Shown: positions 1 to 4,914 of the stretch, piece after piece | Numbering within the stretch: position 1 is the stretch's first letter | Layout: each line of letters opens with the position of its first letter | The notes under the pieces: model-generated | What the model saw: only the letters and a program-made list of their open reading frames with translations | What the model was told of the DNA's origin: nothing | Database searches by the model: none | Source of the DNA: Planctomycetota bacterium | GTDB taxonomy: Bacteria; Planctomycetota; UBA11346 | Assembly: GCA_013816415.1 (NCBI GenBank) | Contig: JACDEN010000207.1 | Span: 1 to 5,798 of the forward strand | Direction of reading: 5' to 3' | Length of the DNA: 5,798 nt | Position numbers and translations under genes: made by a program

Positions 1-607
1 CATTATAGGTACCTGCCACCGGAGATGCGGTGGGCTGCGCGACTTGGAAGGAGTACACACCGACGGCGACCGCACCCTCGAAGTACCCGTTGGCGAATCC
101 ACGCGCGCGTACGGTGGTGTTCGACGAGATGGAAATCGGAGACGAATAGGTCGGGCTGGTGGCCGTGGGTTCGGTGCCATCGGTGGAAAAGTGGATCGTG
201 GTCCCTGGCGTGGTCGAAGCGAGAGCGACCGACACCGGGGCCGAGTAGGTGCCGGGCGCCGGGGAGAACGTCGGCGTCGCGCCCACGTTGTTGACCCCGG
301 TGATCACGTAGGTGACGACGACTTCCGGGCTGGCGACGCCGTCGAGGAACGACTGCACGCGCAGCGTGGTGGTGGTCGCGAGCTTGAACGGCTTTGTATA
401 GAGCGACGAGAGCGGGGTGATGGCGGTGCCATCGATTGAAAAACGGACATCAGCTTCTTTCGGTGTGGCCTTGATCACCACCATCACCGGGTGGTCGTAG
501 GTGCCGGCAGCTGGCTTCACATCCGGAGCATCGAGAGCCCACGCCGATGCGCCGATCGCCAATAGCGAGACAACGACGCACCACGAACGGAGGAAGGATA
601 GCAGCAT
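1..607 (-). CDS. Secreted surface protein with chitobiase/hexosaminidase C-terminal-like repeats (3' end outside window)
   Basis: The minus strand is open without a stop from the ATG at 607 to the left edge, giving 202 residues of a longer protein. Residues 1-24 look like a signal peptide: a hydrophobic core (VVVSLLAIGASAWA) with likely cleavage near residues 22-24, so the product should be exported. It then repeats one beta-sandwich unit. Repeat 1 spans about residues 27-104 (PAAGTYDHPVMVVI, then RFSIDGTAIT). Repeat 2 spans about 110-188 (FSPAPGTYSAPVSV, then IHFSTDGTEPT and TTVRARGF). A third begins near 194 with SPVAGTY. The PxPGTY...DGTxPT pattern is the hallmark of CHB_HEX_C-type domains, which occur as stalks or carbohydrate-associated modules in large cell-surface proteins. 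An AGGTG ribosome binding site lies 6 nt upstream (614-618). No catalytic domain is inside the window, so the enzyme or adhesin role is unknown. Frame and domain type are quite certain. Confidence 0.85.
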   Translation of the reverse strand, partial: MLLSFLRSWCVVVSLLAIGASAWALDAPDVKPAAGTYDHPVMVVIKATPKEADVRFSIDGTAITPLSSLYTKPFKLATTTTLRVQSFLDGVASPEVVVTYVITGVNNVGATPTFSPAPGTYSAPVSVALASTTPGTTIHFSTDGTEPTATSPTYSSPISISSNTTVRARGFANGYFEGAVAVGVYSFQVAQPTASPVAGTYN

Positions 608-613
608 GGGGAG

Positions 614-618
614 CACCT
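614..618 (-). promoter_or_regulatory. Ribosome binding site of the repeat surface protein
   Basis: On the minus strand this reads AGGTG, with a 6-nt spacer to the ATG at 607-605. It supports that start. The 17-bp tandem duplication begins 2 nt further upstream. Confidence 0.6.
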
Positions 619-620
619 AT

Positions 621-654
621 TTCAGTGGTCTGAGGGCTTCAGTGGTCTGAGGGC
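621..654. repeat. Perfect 17-bp tandem duplication in the leader region
   Basis: TTCAGTGGTCTGAGGGC occurs twice head to tail (621-637 and 638-654) with no mismatch. It lies in the divergent intergenic region, immediately upstream of the ribosome binding site of the minus-strand surface-protein gene. It could be a recent slippage duplication, or two copies of a regulator-binding or RNA element in the leader. The sequence alone does not decide between them. Confidence 0.9.
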
Positions 655-727
655 GATTAATGGTCGGCACGCTAAACAACGCCTTAGTGGCTGAAGTAGC
701 GGGGGCGATATCGTACGCGGTCATCGC

Positions 728-745
728 CATACTTCCAAGAGTATG
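728..745. promoter_or_regulatory. Short dyad, possible operator
   Basis: CATACT (728-733) and AGTATG (740-745) form a perfect 6-bp inverted repeat around a 6-nt spacer, the size of a dimeric repressor half-site pair. It lies between two divergent genes. A dyad this short can easily arise by chance, so this is only a candidate. Confidence 0.2.
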
Positions 746-831
746 TCCTCCAGCGTTTCAATCGCATTCCGCCTCCCCTTGCACACCATTGATTGCAGTC
801 TTCGTAACCGGCTGATGCCGCGCTTCTTCCC

Positions 832-1680
832 ATGGAGGGGAAGCGCGCGCTCGGGATTTGCAAAAGGTGCCGGCGTGGGGTATTCACCCTCACTTGCTGC
901 CCTGCTCAGGGCCGGGGAGTCACCTTGTCACCAGCACCAGCACCCTTCCTGAGCTTCACCTGCCCTGCCTGCCAGGCCACGCTCCAGGCCCCGCCGGAGG
1001 CGGCCGGGAAGACGGGTCACTGCAAGCAGTGCCACCTGGAAGTGACGATCCCGGTTGAATTCGTCGACAACCCCCGACCGAAACGGCTGCATCCCTCTTC
1101 TGTCCTGCTGGCGGAACACCCCGGGCCGCCGGCGAAACACCGGCGCGGTTCCGCCCATGACGAATCCGCCGAGGAGCCCCAGGCTCGGTCCCGCGGTCTG
1201 CTGATCGCGTGCGCTGCGATCGCTCCCACCACGATTTGGTGTGTTGCTCTGGTGCTGCTGCTCGGAGCGAGTCGTGGTGCGGCGGAGACCGCAGATCCTT
1301 CCGCAGCCGCAGCCGCTGATGCCGCCTCAGCGCCGAAAGAGGTGCTGAAGAAAGACGTGCAGGGCAACGTCATCGAACGCGCGATTGGCGATACGCCGGC
1401 CGAACAAAAAATCTGGCGCTACGAATATGACCAGCAAGGCCGTTTGATGAAGGAAACGAATCCGCTCGGCATTGATACGTTGTTCACCTATAACGCTGAT
1501 GGTCGCGTCGGTGTCGTCATCCAAGCGGAGGCCGGCGTCGTGCTCCATAAGACGGTGGTGACCTATGACGCCAACGGCATCATCACCGGCGTCACCGACA
1601 ATGGCACTGCGCTCGAACTACCGGAACCACCCGCCTGGCGCGACCACGACCTGTATGTTGGCGATCGACCCGTTTATTGA
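832..1680 (+). CDS. Zinc-ribbon, single-pass membrane, YD-repeat protein
   Basis: This is a 282-residue protein with three visible parts. A four-cysteine zinc ribbon (C44-PA-C47 ... C64-KQ-C67, with the linker PPEAAGKTGHC) matches the short ribbons found at the N-terminus of many planctomycete-type membrane proteins. A single hydrophobic segment at about residues 123-148 follows, then an Ala-rich linker. Residues about 196-258 carry YD/RHS-type repeats (YEYDQQGRLMKETNPLG, FTYNADGRV, VTYDANGIITG). The ribbon would sit on one side of the membrane and the YD part on the other. The function is unknown; RHS-type repeats usually form shells or extracellular fibres, but only about three short units are present. 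The ATG at 832 lacks a visible Shine-Dalgarno sequence. TTG at 925-927 (residue 32) has GGGGAG 5 nt upstream and would start just before the ribbon, giving 251 aa; this start is quite plausible. An in-frame stop at 805-807 limits any extension. Confidence 0.7.
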   Translation: MEGKRALGICKRCRRGVFTLTCCPAQGRGVTLSPAPAPFLSFTCPACQATLQAPPEAAGKTGHCKQCHLEVTIPVEFVDNPRPKRLHPSSVLLAEHPGPPAKHRRGSAHDESAEEPQARSRGLLIACAAIAPTTIWCVALVLLLGASRGAAETADPSAAAAADAASAPKEVLKKDVQGNVIERAIGDTPAEQKIWRYEYDQQGRLMKETNPLGIDTLFTYNADGRVGVVIQAEAGVVLHKTVVTYDANGIITGVTDNGTALELPEPPAWRDHDLYVGDRPVY

Positions 1681-1796
1681 ACACCAACCGAACTCTCGAC
1701 CTACTGCATGGCAAGGCTGCACGGGCCTTCTTTGCAAGGTCCTGTAATGACGCATCTTATGACTTAACCTGCGCGCCCGACCGGGCTTGCGAAGGT

Positions 1797-1836
1797 GGAC
1801 AAACCTGGACAAACCGGGACAAACACGGACACAACT
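1797..1836. repeat. Four tandem decamers, GGACAAACCN type
   Basis: Consecutive 10-bp units read GGACAAACCT, GGACAAACCG, GGACAAACAC and GGACACAACT; the last is diverged. The 10-bp period equals about one helical turn, so all copies face the same side of the DNA. Such phased repeats near an IS end can be transposase or host-factor binding sites. That role is inference. Confidence 0.85.
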
Positions 1837-1869
1837 GCTGCATCTGCTGCACGATCTGCAGTCGCTGTT

Positions 1870-1887
1870 GGGGCCCGCGAGGGCCCC
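1870..1887. other. GC-rich hairpin with GCGA tetraloop
   Basis: GGGGCCC (1870-1876) and GGGCCCC (1881-1887) pair perfectly over 7 bp, closed by the GNRA-type loop GCGA. No T-tract follows, so it is not a standard intrinsic terminator. It lies about 80 nt before the transposase start and could form in read-through RNA, hindering transposase expression from outside promoters. Confidence 0.5.
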
Positions 1888-1964
1888 GCAGCCCTTCCTT
1901 TACCTATCACTCGACGCACTGGCCGGGGTCGGGGACCGGGGCGGCGATCACGAGAGCCATTCGC

Positions 1965-3071
1965 ATGCTCAACGATCTTCCTCTCATGCTTCGGATCCTG
2001 GCTGCAACTGTGCTGGCCAAGCAGAACCGGGCGCTCCTGGCCGAGCTCGCCTTTCTGCGGGCCGAGAATTCCTACTACCGGCGGCTGCTCCCCGCTCAGC
2101 GATTGACCTTCACGCTGGCCTGGCGTCGCCGCTTCGCTGAGGCTGGGGCGGCGATCGGCTGGACACGCCTGAAGAAGATCTGCACGGTCGCCTCGGCCAA
2201 GACCATCCAGCGCTGGCATCAAGCGCTGAAGAAGGGGTTGCTCGGTCAGTCCCGTAAGCAGGGACCTGGACGCCCGCGGACCGATGCTGAGACCGAAACC
2301 CTGATCGTGCGCATGCGCACCGAGAACGACTGGGGCATCCACCGCATCTCGGGTGAGCTGCTCAAGTTGAAGATCAAGCGCTGCCCACAGACCGTCGCCA
2401 ACATCCTCAGGCGCCACGTCATCGAGCCACTCGACCCCAACGGCGAGGGTCGGACCTCGACTTGGAAGCCGTTCATCGCCGCGCACGGCCACGAGATCGC
2501 CGCCACCGACTTCTTCACGGTCGACGTGTGGAGCTGGCTGGGGAAGACGACCGCCTATGTGCTGTTCGCCATCCACCTGGCTACGAGGAAGGTCGAGATC
2601 CTGGGCGTGACCGAGCACCCGGACGAGGCCTTCATGAAGCAGATCGCGCGGAACGTCACCATGGACGATGTCGGCTGGCTCAAGCGCATCGGCGCCAAGT
2701 ACCTGATCCACGATCACGACACCAAGTTCTGCGAGAGCTTCGTGATGCTGCTGAAGACCGGTGGCGTGGAGGCCATCAAGCTGCCACCCAATTCGCCTAA
2801 TTTGAACGCGTTCGCGGAGCGCTGGGTGAGATCCGTAAAAAGCGATTGTCTGCGAAAGATCACCTGCCTCGGCTTCGGTGGGCTCGGACGCGCGCTGAGC
2901 GAATACATGGTTCACTACCACGCGGAGCGACCGCACCAGTCTCTGGGAAATGCCCCGCCCGATGCTCAGGCACCCGTCCAACAACCAGATGACCAAGCTG
3001 GAATGGGCAAGATCGGGTGCCAGACACGGCTCGGCGGTGTCCTCAAGCACTACTACCGAGAGGCCGCATAG
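1965..3071 (+). CDS. DDE transposase, rve/integrase core (IS3/IS481-like)
   Basis: The chosen start gives 368 residues. The N-terminal part begins with a hydrophobic/leucine-rich segment (MLNDLPLMLRILAATVLAKQ) followed by a helical LAELAFLRAEN stretch. A helix-turn-helix-like region is next (about residues 70-95), then GRPRTDAETETLIVRMRTEN and the WGIHRISGELLKL motif typical of this integrase family. The catalytic RNase H-fold core supplies D182 (AATDFFTVDVW), D250 (LIHDHDTKFCESF) and E285 (NAFAERWVRSVKSDCL). The C-terminus shows HYHAERPHQSLGN and RLGGVLKHYYREAA, the usual end for this group. The frame is open upstream to ATG 1677, but those 96 codons cross the decamers and hairpin and look non-coding. 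ATG 1965 has GAGAG 8 nt upstream and starts the recognisable family. All core residues are present, so it looks intact. It should catalyse cut-and-paste or copy-out movement of the surrounding element. Confidence 0.9.
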   Translation: MLNDLPLMLRILAATVLAKQNRALLAELAFLRAENSYYRRLLPAQRLTFTLAWRRRFAEAGAAIGWTRLKKICTVASAKTIQRWHQALKKGLLGQSRKQGPGRPRTDAETETLIVRMRTENDWGIHRISGELLKLKIKRCPQTVANILRRHVIEPLDPNGEGRTSTWKPFIAAHGHEIAATDFFTVDVWSWLGKTTAYVLFAIHLATRKVEILGVTEHPDEAFMKQIARNVTMDDVGWLKRIGAKYLIHDHDTKFCESFVMLLKTGGVEAIKLPPNSPNLNAFAERWVRSVKSDCLRKITCLGFGGLGRALSEYMVHYHAERPHQSLGNAPPDAQAPVQQPDDQAGMGKIGCQTRLGGVLKHYYREAA

Positions 3072-3102
3072 CCTGATTCCGAACTTAAATGAGATGCGGA
3101 GC

Positions 3103-3121
3103 GTCCAGCCAATGGTTGGAC
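3103..3121. other. Hairpin downstream of the transposase
   Basis: GTCCAGCC (3103-3110) pairs with GGTTGGAC (3114-3121) over 8 bp, including one G-U wobble, around the loop AAT. It lies 32 nt past the transposase stop. No T-run follows, so termination is not assured. It could instead be a subterminal protein-binding palindrome of the element. Confidence 0.4.
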
Positions 3122-3248
3122 CGTGGCGGAACCGTGCCGTGGCAGAAAGCTTCAGGTGGCTCGCGGGCATGGTGGGCACTGGATCATGCGGCGTTCGAGT
3201 TCAAGAAAAGACGGAAATCGTCGAGTGGATGGAAGATTCGGGCGACAT

Positions 3249-3491
3249 CTAATTTGTGGAGAGTACGATGTCCTGCCTCGATGGCGGTAGGATGTCGAAC
3301 ACGTGGTCGATGCACCGCACCAGCGTGTAGAGCCGCCGCGTCAGGCCGTGCTTCGCATACTCGGCGGCCTTGTCGCTCTTGTAGCGCCGGCCGACGATGC
3401 GATCTCGCAGGCGTTCCCACGCTGCCTGGACATCATGACGCCCTTGTCGCAGGTCGCGTAGGTTCTCGTCAGAGAAGAAGGCGGGTCCCAT
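3249..3491 (-). CDS. Uncharacterised helical protein, probably 3'-truncated by the element
   Basis: This 80-residue frame is read from ATG 3491. It is charged and predicted helical: FFSDENLRDLRQGRHDVQAAW, then AEYAKHGLTRRLYTLVRCIDHVFDILPP. The run of KHGLTRRLYTLVRC and ILPPSRQDI resembles, from memory, the N-terminal part of a longer family of hypothetical proteins that continue past this point. Here the frame carries only five further residues (VLSTN) before a stop, exactly where the insertion element appears to begin (about 3267). I therefore read it as a broken gene whose remainder is missing. It is third in a minus-strand unit, 23 nt after the stop of the 88-aa membrane protein, and lacks a strong ribosome binding site. 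The function is unknown. The alternative is a genuine 80-aa protein. Confidence 0.6.
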   Translation of the reverse strand: MGPAFFSDENLRDLRQGRHDVQAAWERLRDRIVGRRYKSDKAAEYAKHGLTRRLYTLVRCIDHVFDILPPSRQDIVLSTN

Positions 3492-3514
3492 GGCTGCTCG
3501 TTGAAGTGTCAGCC

Positions 3515-3781
3515 TTACGGCCCCGCCGTCACCGGCTCGTCAGGCCGGTCGAGGTTGTGCCGCTGCGCGTGTCCGAACCAGCGGTGCAGCCGGTACACCG
3601 GCAGGAACAAGCCAGACAGGAAGCGCTCGGTGTGCAGCCCGCTGGCGTAGGCGAAGTACGCCATGTTCGCCGCCGGCCGCCGCGTCGAGTAGGCGACCGC
3701 GTACGCGCCGAGGTATGAGAGGCTGATCACGACGATCGCGCACGCGATGATCAACACGGTGGCGACCTGTCGGCGAGTCAC
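3515..3781 (-). CDS. Small membrane protein of unknown function
   Basis: This is an 88-residue protein starting at GTG 3781. That start is preferred because GTG overlaps the TGA stop of the upstream DUF2726 gene (GTGA, 3781-3778), a classic coupled junction; a longer frame begins at ATG 3808 inside that gene. Residues about 6-31 form one strong transmembrane helix (VATVLIIACAIVVISLSYLGAYAV). An aromatic stretch follows (MAYFAYASGLHTERF), then a second shorter hydrophobic segment (LSGLFLPVYRLHRWF, about 55-69) and a polar basic tail. No family is recognised. Overlap with the nuclease-like gene suggests co-translation and a related job, perhaps as its membrane partner. No catalytic motif is visible. 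Confidence 0.75.
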   Translation of the reverse strand: MTRRQVATVLIIACAIVVISLSYLGAYAVAYSTRRPAANMAYFAYASGLHTERFLSGLFLPVYRLHRWFGHAQRHNLDRPDEPVTAGP

Positions 3782-4497
3782 GCGAGCCCGTCCGCAGTGT
3801 ACCGGCACGCCGGGAAGCCCGAGCAGCCCTGGAACCGCTTCCCCGCCTTCGAGGTCCGCTCGACGACGGCCAGACCGCAGCGCGGGCAGGCGACTGGACT
3901 GCCACTCGATGATGAAGACCCCGGTGACAGAGCCGCGGCCACGCTCGTCGGCGCCGTCAGAATCGGCTGAGCGGCCCGATCGACCTCCGCTGGCACCAGG
4001 AACTGCTTCAGCGCCGTCTCGACGTCCTGGCGCCCGTACGACGCTCTGGCGCGGATGCGGATGAGCGGGATGCCCACCTTCGCCAACACCGCGTCCTTGG
4101 TCTTGTCAGAGTCAGCACGATCGGCGCGCTGGTGTGTCGCGTCGTCGACCTCGATGGTGCCGACGACACGGAATGTCACGGTGTCGCAGATCGCGAAGTC
4201 GATGTGCTTGGCTCCGACCTTGCCAAGCGGGCCGAGCTTCGAGCCCCGTCCAACGACCTCGACCAGGTCGCGCAAGAGCACCTTGGCGAACAGCCGGTAG
4301 CGCGGCTCCAGCACCGCCTGGGCGACGCGGAAGAACTCGGTCTCGTTCGCGGTCAGCAGCGCGGCGGCGGGGGCGAAGCGATCGAGGTACGCGTCAGGCT
4401 TGCCGGTCCCACCGGTGCCGGCGCGCTGGCGAGCGATGAAGCCGATGAGCGCGATGACCGCAGCGAGGACCAGAAGGAGCAGAAGGCCGTTTGGCAT
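3778..4497 (-). CDS. Membrane-anchored DUF2726 protein with topoisomerase-type C4 zinc finger
   Basis: This 239-residue protein has three parts. Residues 4-22 form an N-terminal membrane anchor (GLLLLLVLAAVIALIGFIA). Residues about 47-165 are a DUF2726 domain: LTANETEFFRVAQAVL, YRLFAKVLLRDLVEV, HIDFAICD, VVGTIEVDDATH, KTKDAVLAKVGIPLIRIRA. DUF2726 is regarded as related to PD-(D/E)xK nuclease folds; here D100, E117 and D119 could bind metal, and K133 or K135 could replace the usual lysine of ExK. After a Ser-rich linker, residues 204-231 form a C4 zinc finger (CPRC ... GCSGFPAC) like those at the C-terminus of bacterial topoisomerase I, suggesting single-stranded DNA binding. AGGGT lies 6 nt before the ATG. 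It leads a minus-strand unit with the next gene overlapping by 4 nt. Domain calls are firm; nuclease activity is inferred. Confidence 0.88.
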   Translation of the reverse strand: MPNGLLLLLVLAAVIALIGFIARQRAGTGGTGKPDAYLDRFAPAAALLTANETEFFRVAQAVLEPRYRLFAKVLLRDLVEVVGRGSKLGPLGKVGAKHIDFAICDTVTFRVVGTIEVDDATHQRADRADSDKTKDAVLAKVGIPLIRIRARASYGRQDVETALKQFLVPAEVDRAAQPILTAPTSVAAALSPGSSSSSGSPVACPRCGLAVVERTSKAGKRFQGCSGFPACRYTADGLA

Positions 4498-4698
4498 GGC
4501 CGCACCCTACATGCCTCGCCGGTGCTGACTAATGCTCCGAACGTCGCCCGGCGTCGAGCGCGCGCTGAACCTGGACGGGGGCCGTCGACAGCGCTCTGTA
4601 TCAAGGGCCTCGAGTAGCCGTCGGTGGTGGCCGAGAGGGCGCCGGTGCGCGACGTGGTCGTGGTGATGGCGCCGTAGAGGCATCTCGTCGGTGTGAGG
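4498..4698. other. Gap between immunity-like gene and DUF2726 unit
   Basis: This 201-nt minus-strand spacer is long enough to hold a promoter for the DUF2726 unit, but I see no convincing -35/-10 pair. I also see no intrinsic terminator after the immunity-like gene. About 27 codons on the minus strand from 4682 (LYGAITTTTSRTGALSATTDG) use almost only G or C in the third position, which may hint at a coding remnant, but no start or family supports a gene. Confidence 0.4.
4504..4508 (-). promoter_or_regulatory. Ribosome binding site of the DUF2726 gene
   Basis: On the minus strand this reads AGGGT, 6 nt before ATG 4497. It supports that start and independent translation of the three-gene unit. 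Confidence 0.55.
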
Positions 4699-4914
4699 TT
4701 ACTTCCCGGTCCACGCAGGCGGCCAACTGGTGAAGTCCAGGCTGCGCTGATCGTCGATGAGCAACGTGTACATGTGCTCCTCGGGGAAGTCGTTGACGCG
4801 CAGCTTGTACTTGCGCCCATCGACGACTGCGCTGTAGGGAAACTCTGGGTCGCCAGTCTTGGCCCACGCAATCTGCTGGGCGAAAACGACCTGAAAGCTC
4901 TCGCTGGTCGACAT
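4699..4914 (-). CDS. Probable immunity protein partnered with the toxin-like gene
   Basis: This is a 71-residue acidic soluble protein. Its ATG overlaps the stop of the upstream toxin-like gene by one base (TGATG, 4916-4912), so ribosomes ending the first gene can restart on the second. There is no signal peptide or membrane helix. It contains a compact beta-rich core (FPYSAVVDGRKYKLRVNDF, then MYTLLIDDQRSLDF) and a WPPAW motif near the C-terminus. The RVNDFPEE...YTLLID pattern recalls, from memory, small proteins found just after polymorphic-toxin genes; I cannot name a family. By position it should neutralise the toxin tip in the producing cell. The immunity role is inferred from size, spacing and context, not from a recognised catalytic or binding motif. 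Confidence 0.75.
   Translation of the reverse strand: MSTSESFQVVFAQQIAWAKTGDPEFPYSAVVDGRKYKLRVNDFPEEHMYTLLIDDQRSLDFTSWPPAWTGK

Larger units (their letters stand above)
608..831. other. Divergent intergenic region
   Basis: This segment separates the minus-strand surface-protein gene from the plus-strand zinc-ribbon/YD gene and should hold both promoters. Apart from the tandem duplication (621-654) and a short dyad (728-745) I see no convincing -35/-10 pair; TTGCAC at 779-784 has no good -10 partner. Short reading frames across it show no recognisable protein character. If the plus gene really starts at TTG 925, the gene-free stretch extends to 924. Confidence 0.6.
1681..1964. other. Non-coding left arm of the element
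   Basis: This is the gene-free stretch between the YD-repeat gene and the transposase. It holds the candidate left inverted repeat (1689-1712), a run of four decamers (1797-1836) and a GC-rich hairpin with a GNRA loop (1870-1887). The reading frames crossing it are rich in Cys, Arg and Pro, lack family resemblance, and are broken up by a 10-bp periodicity that does not fit coding sequence. Confidence 0.55.
1689..3267 (+). mobile_element. Insertion-sequence-like element with a DDE transposase
   Basis: The element is inferred from the transposase at 1965-3071, flanking non-coding DNA rich in repeats and hairpins, and an apparent break in the minus-strand gene at about 3267. Reading inward, the left end at 1689-1712 and the right end at 3267-3244 agree at 16 of 24 positions, sharing a core ACTCTC-N-AC. 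This is a weak candidate pair of terminal inverted repeats whose right tip falls at the gene break. No target-site duplication is visible, and the rest of the broken gene is not on the left flank. The transposase is certain; the exact ends are not. The implied size, about 1.58 kb, is reasonable for an IS with one gene of this size. Confidence 0.45.

Noticed and set aside
44..439. Arg/Gly-rich plus-strand frames at the left edge
   Set aside because: They lie antisense to the signal-peptide-bearing repeat protein, whose two internal repeats confirm the minus frame.
1677..1964. A 96-codon N-terminal extension of the transposase
   Set aside because: The extension crosses 10-bp repeats and a hairpin, is Cys/Arg rich without family resemblance, and the recognisable protein begins at ATG 1965.
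1764..3179. A 471-codon open frame on the minus strand
   Set aside because: It is antisense to the transposase, whose DDE motifs and C-terminal family signature are clear. The minus frame has no recognisable domain and is a GC-driven shadow.
3089..3718. A 209-codon plus-strand frame
   Set aside because: It spans the element end and runs antisense through two minus-strand genes; Arg-rich translation typical of a shadow.
4132..4617. A 161-codon plus-strand frame
   Set aside because: It is antisense to the DUF2726 gene; low-complexity charged translation with no domain.
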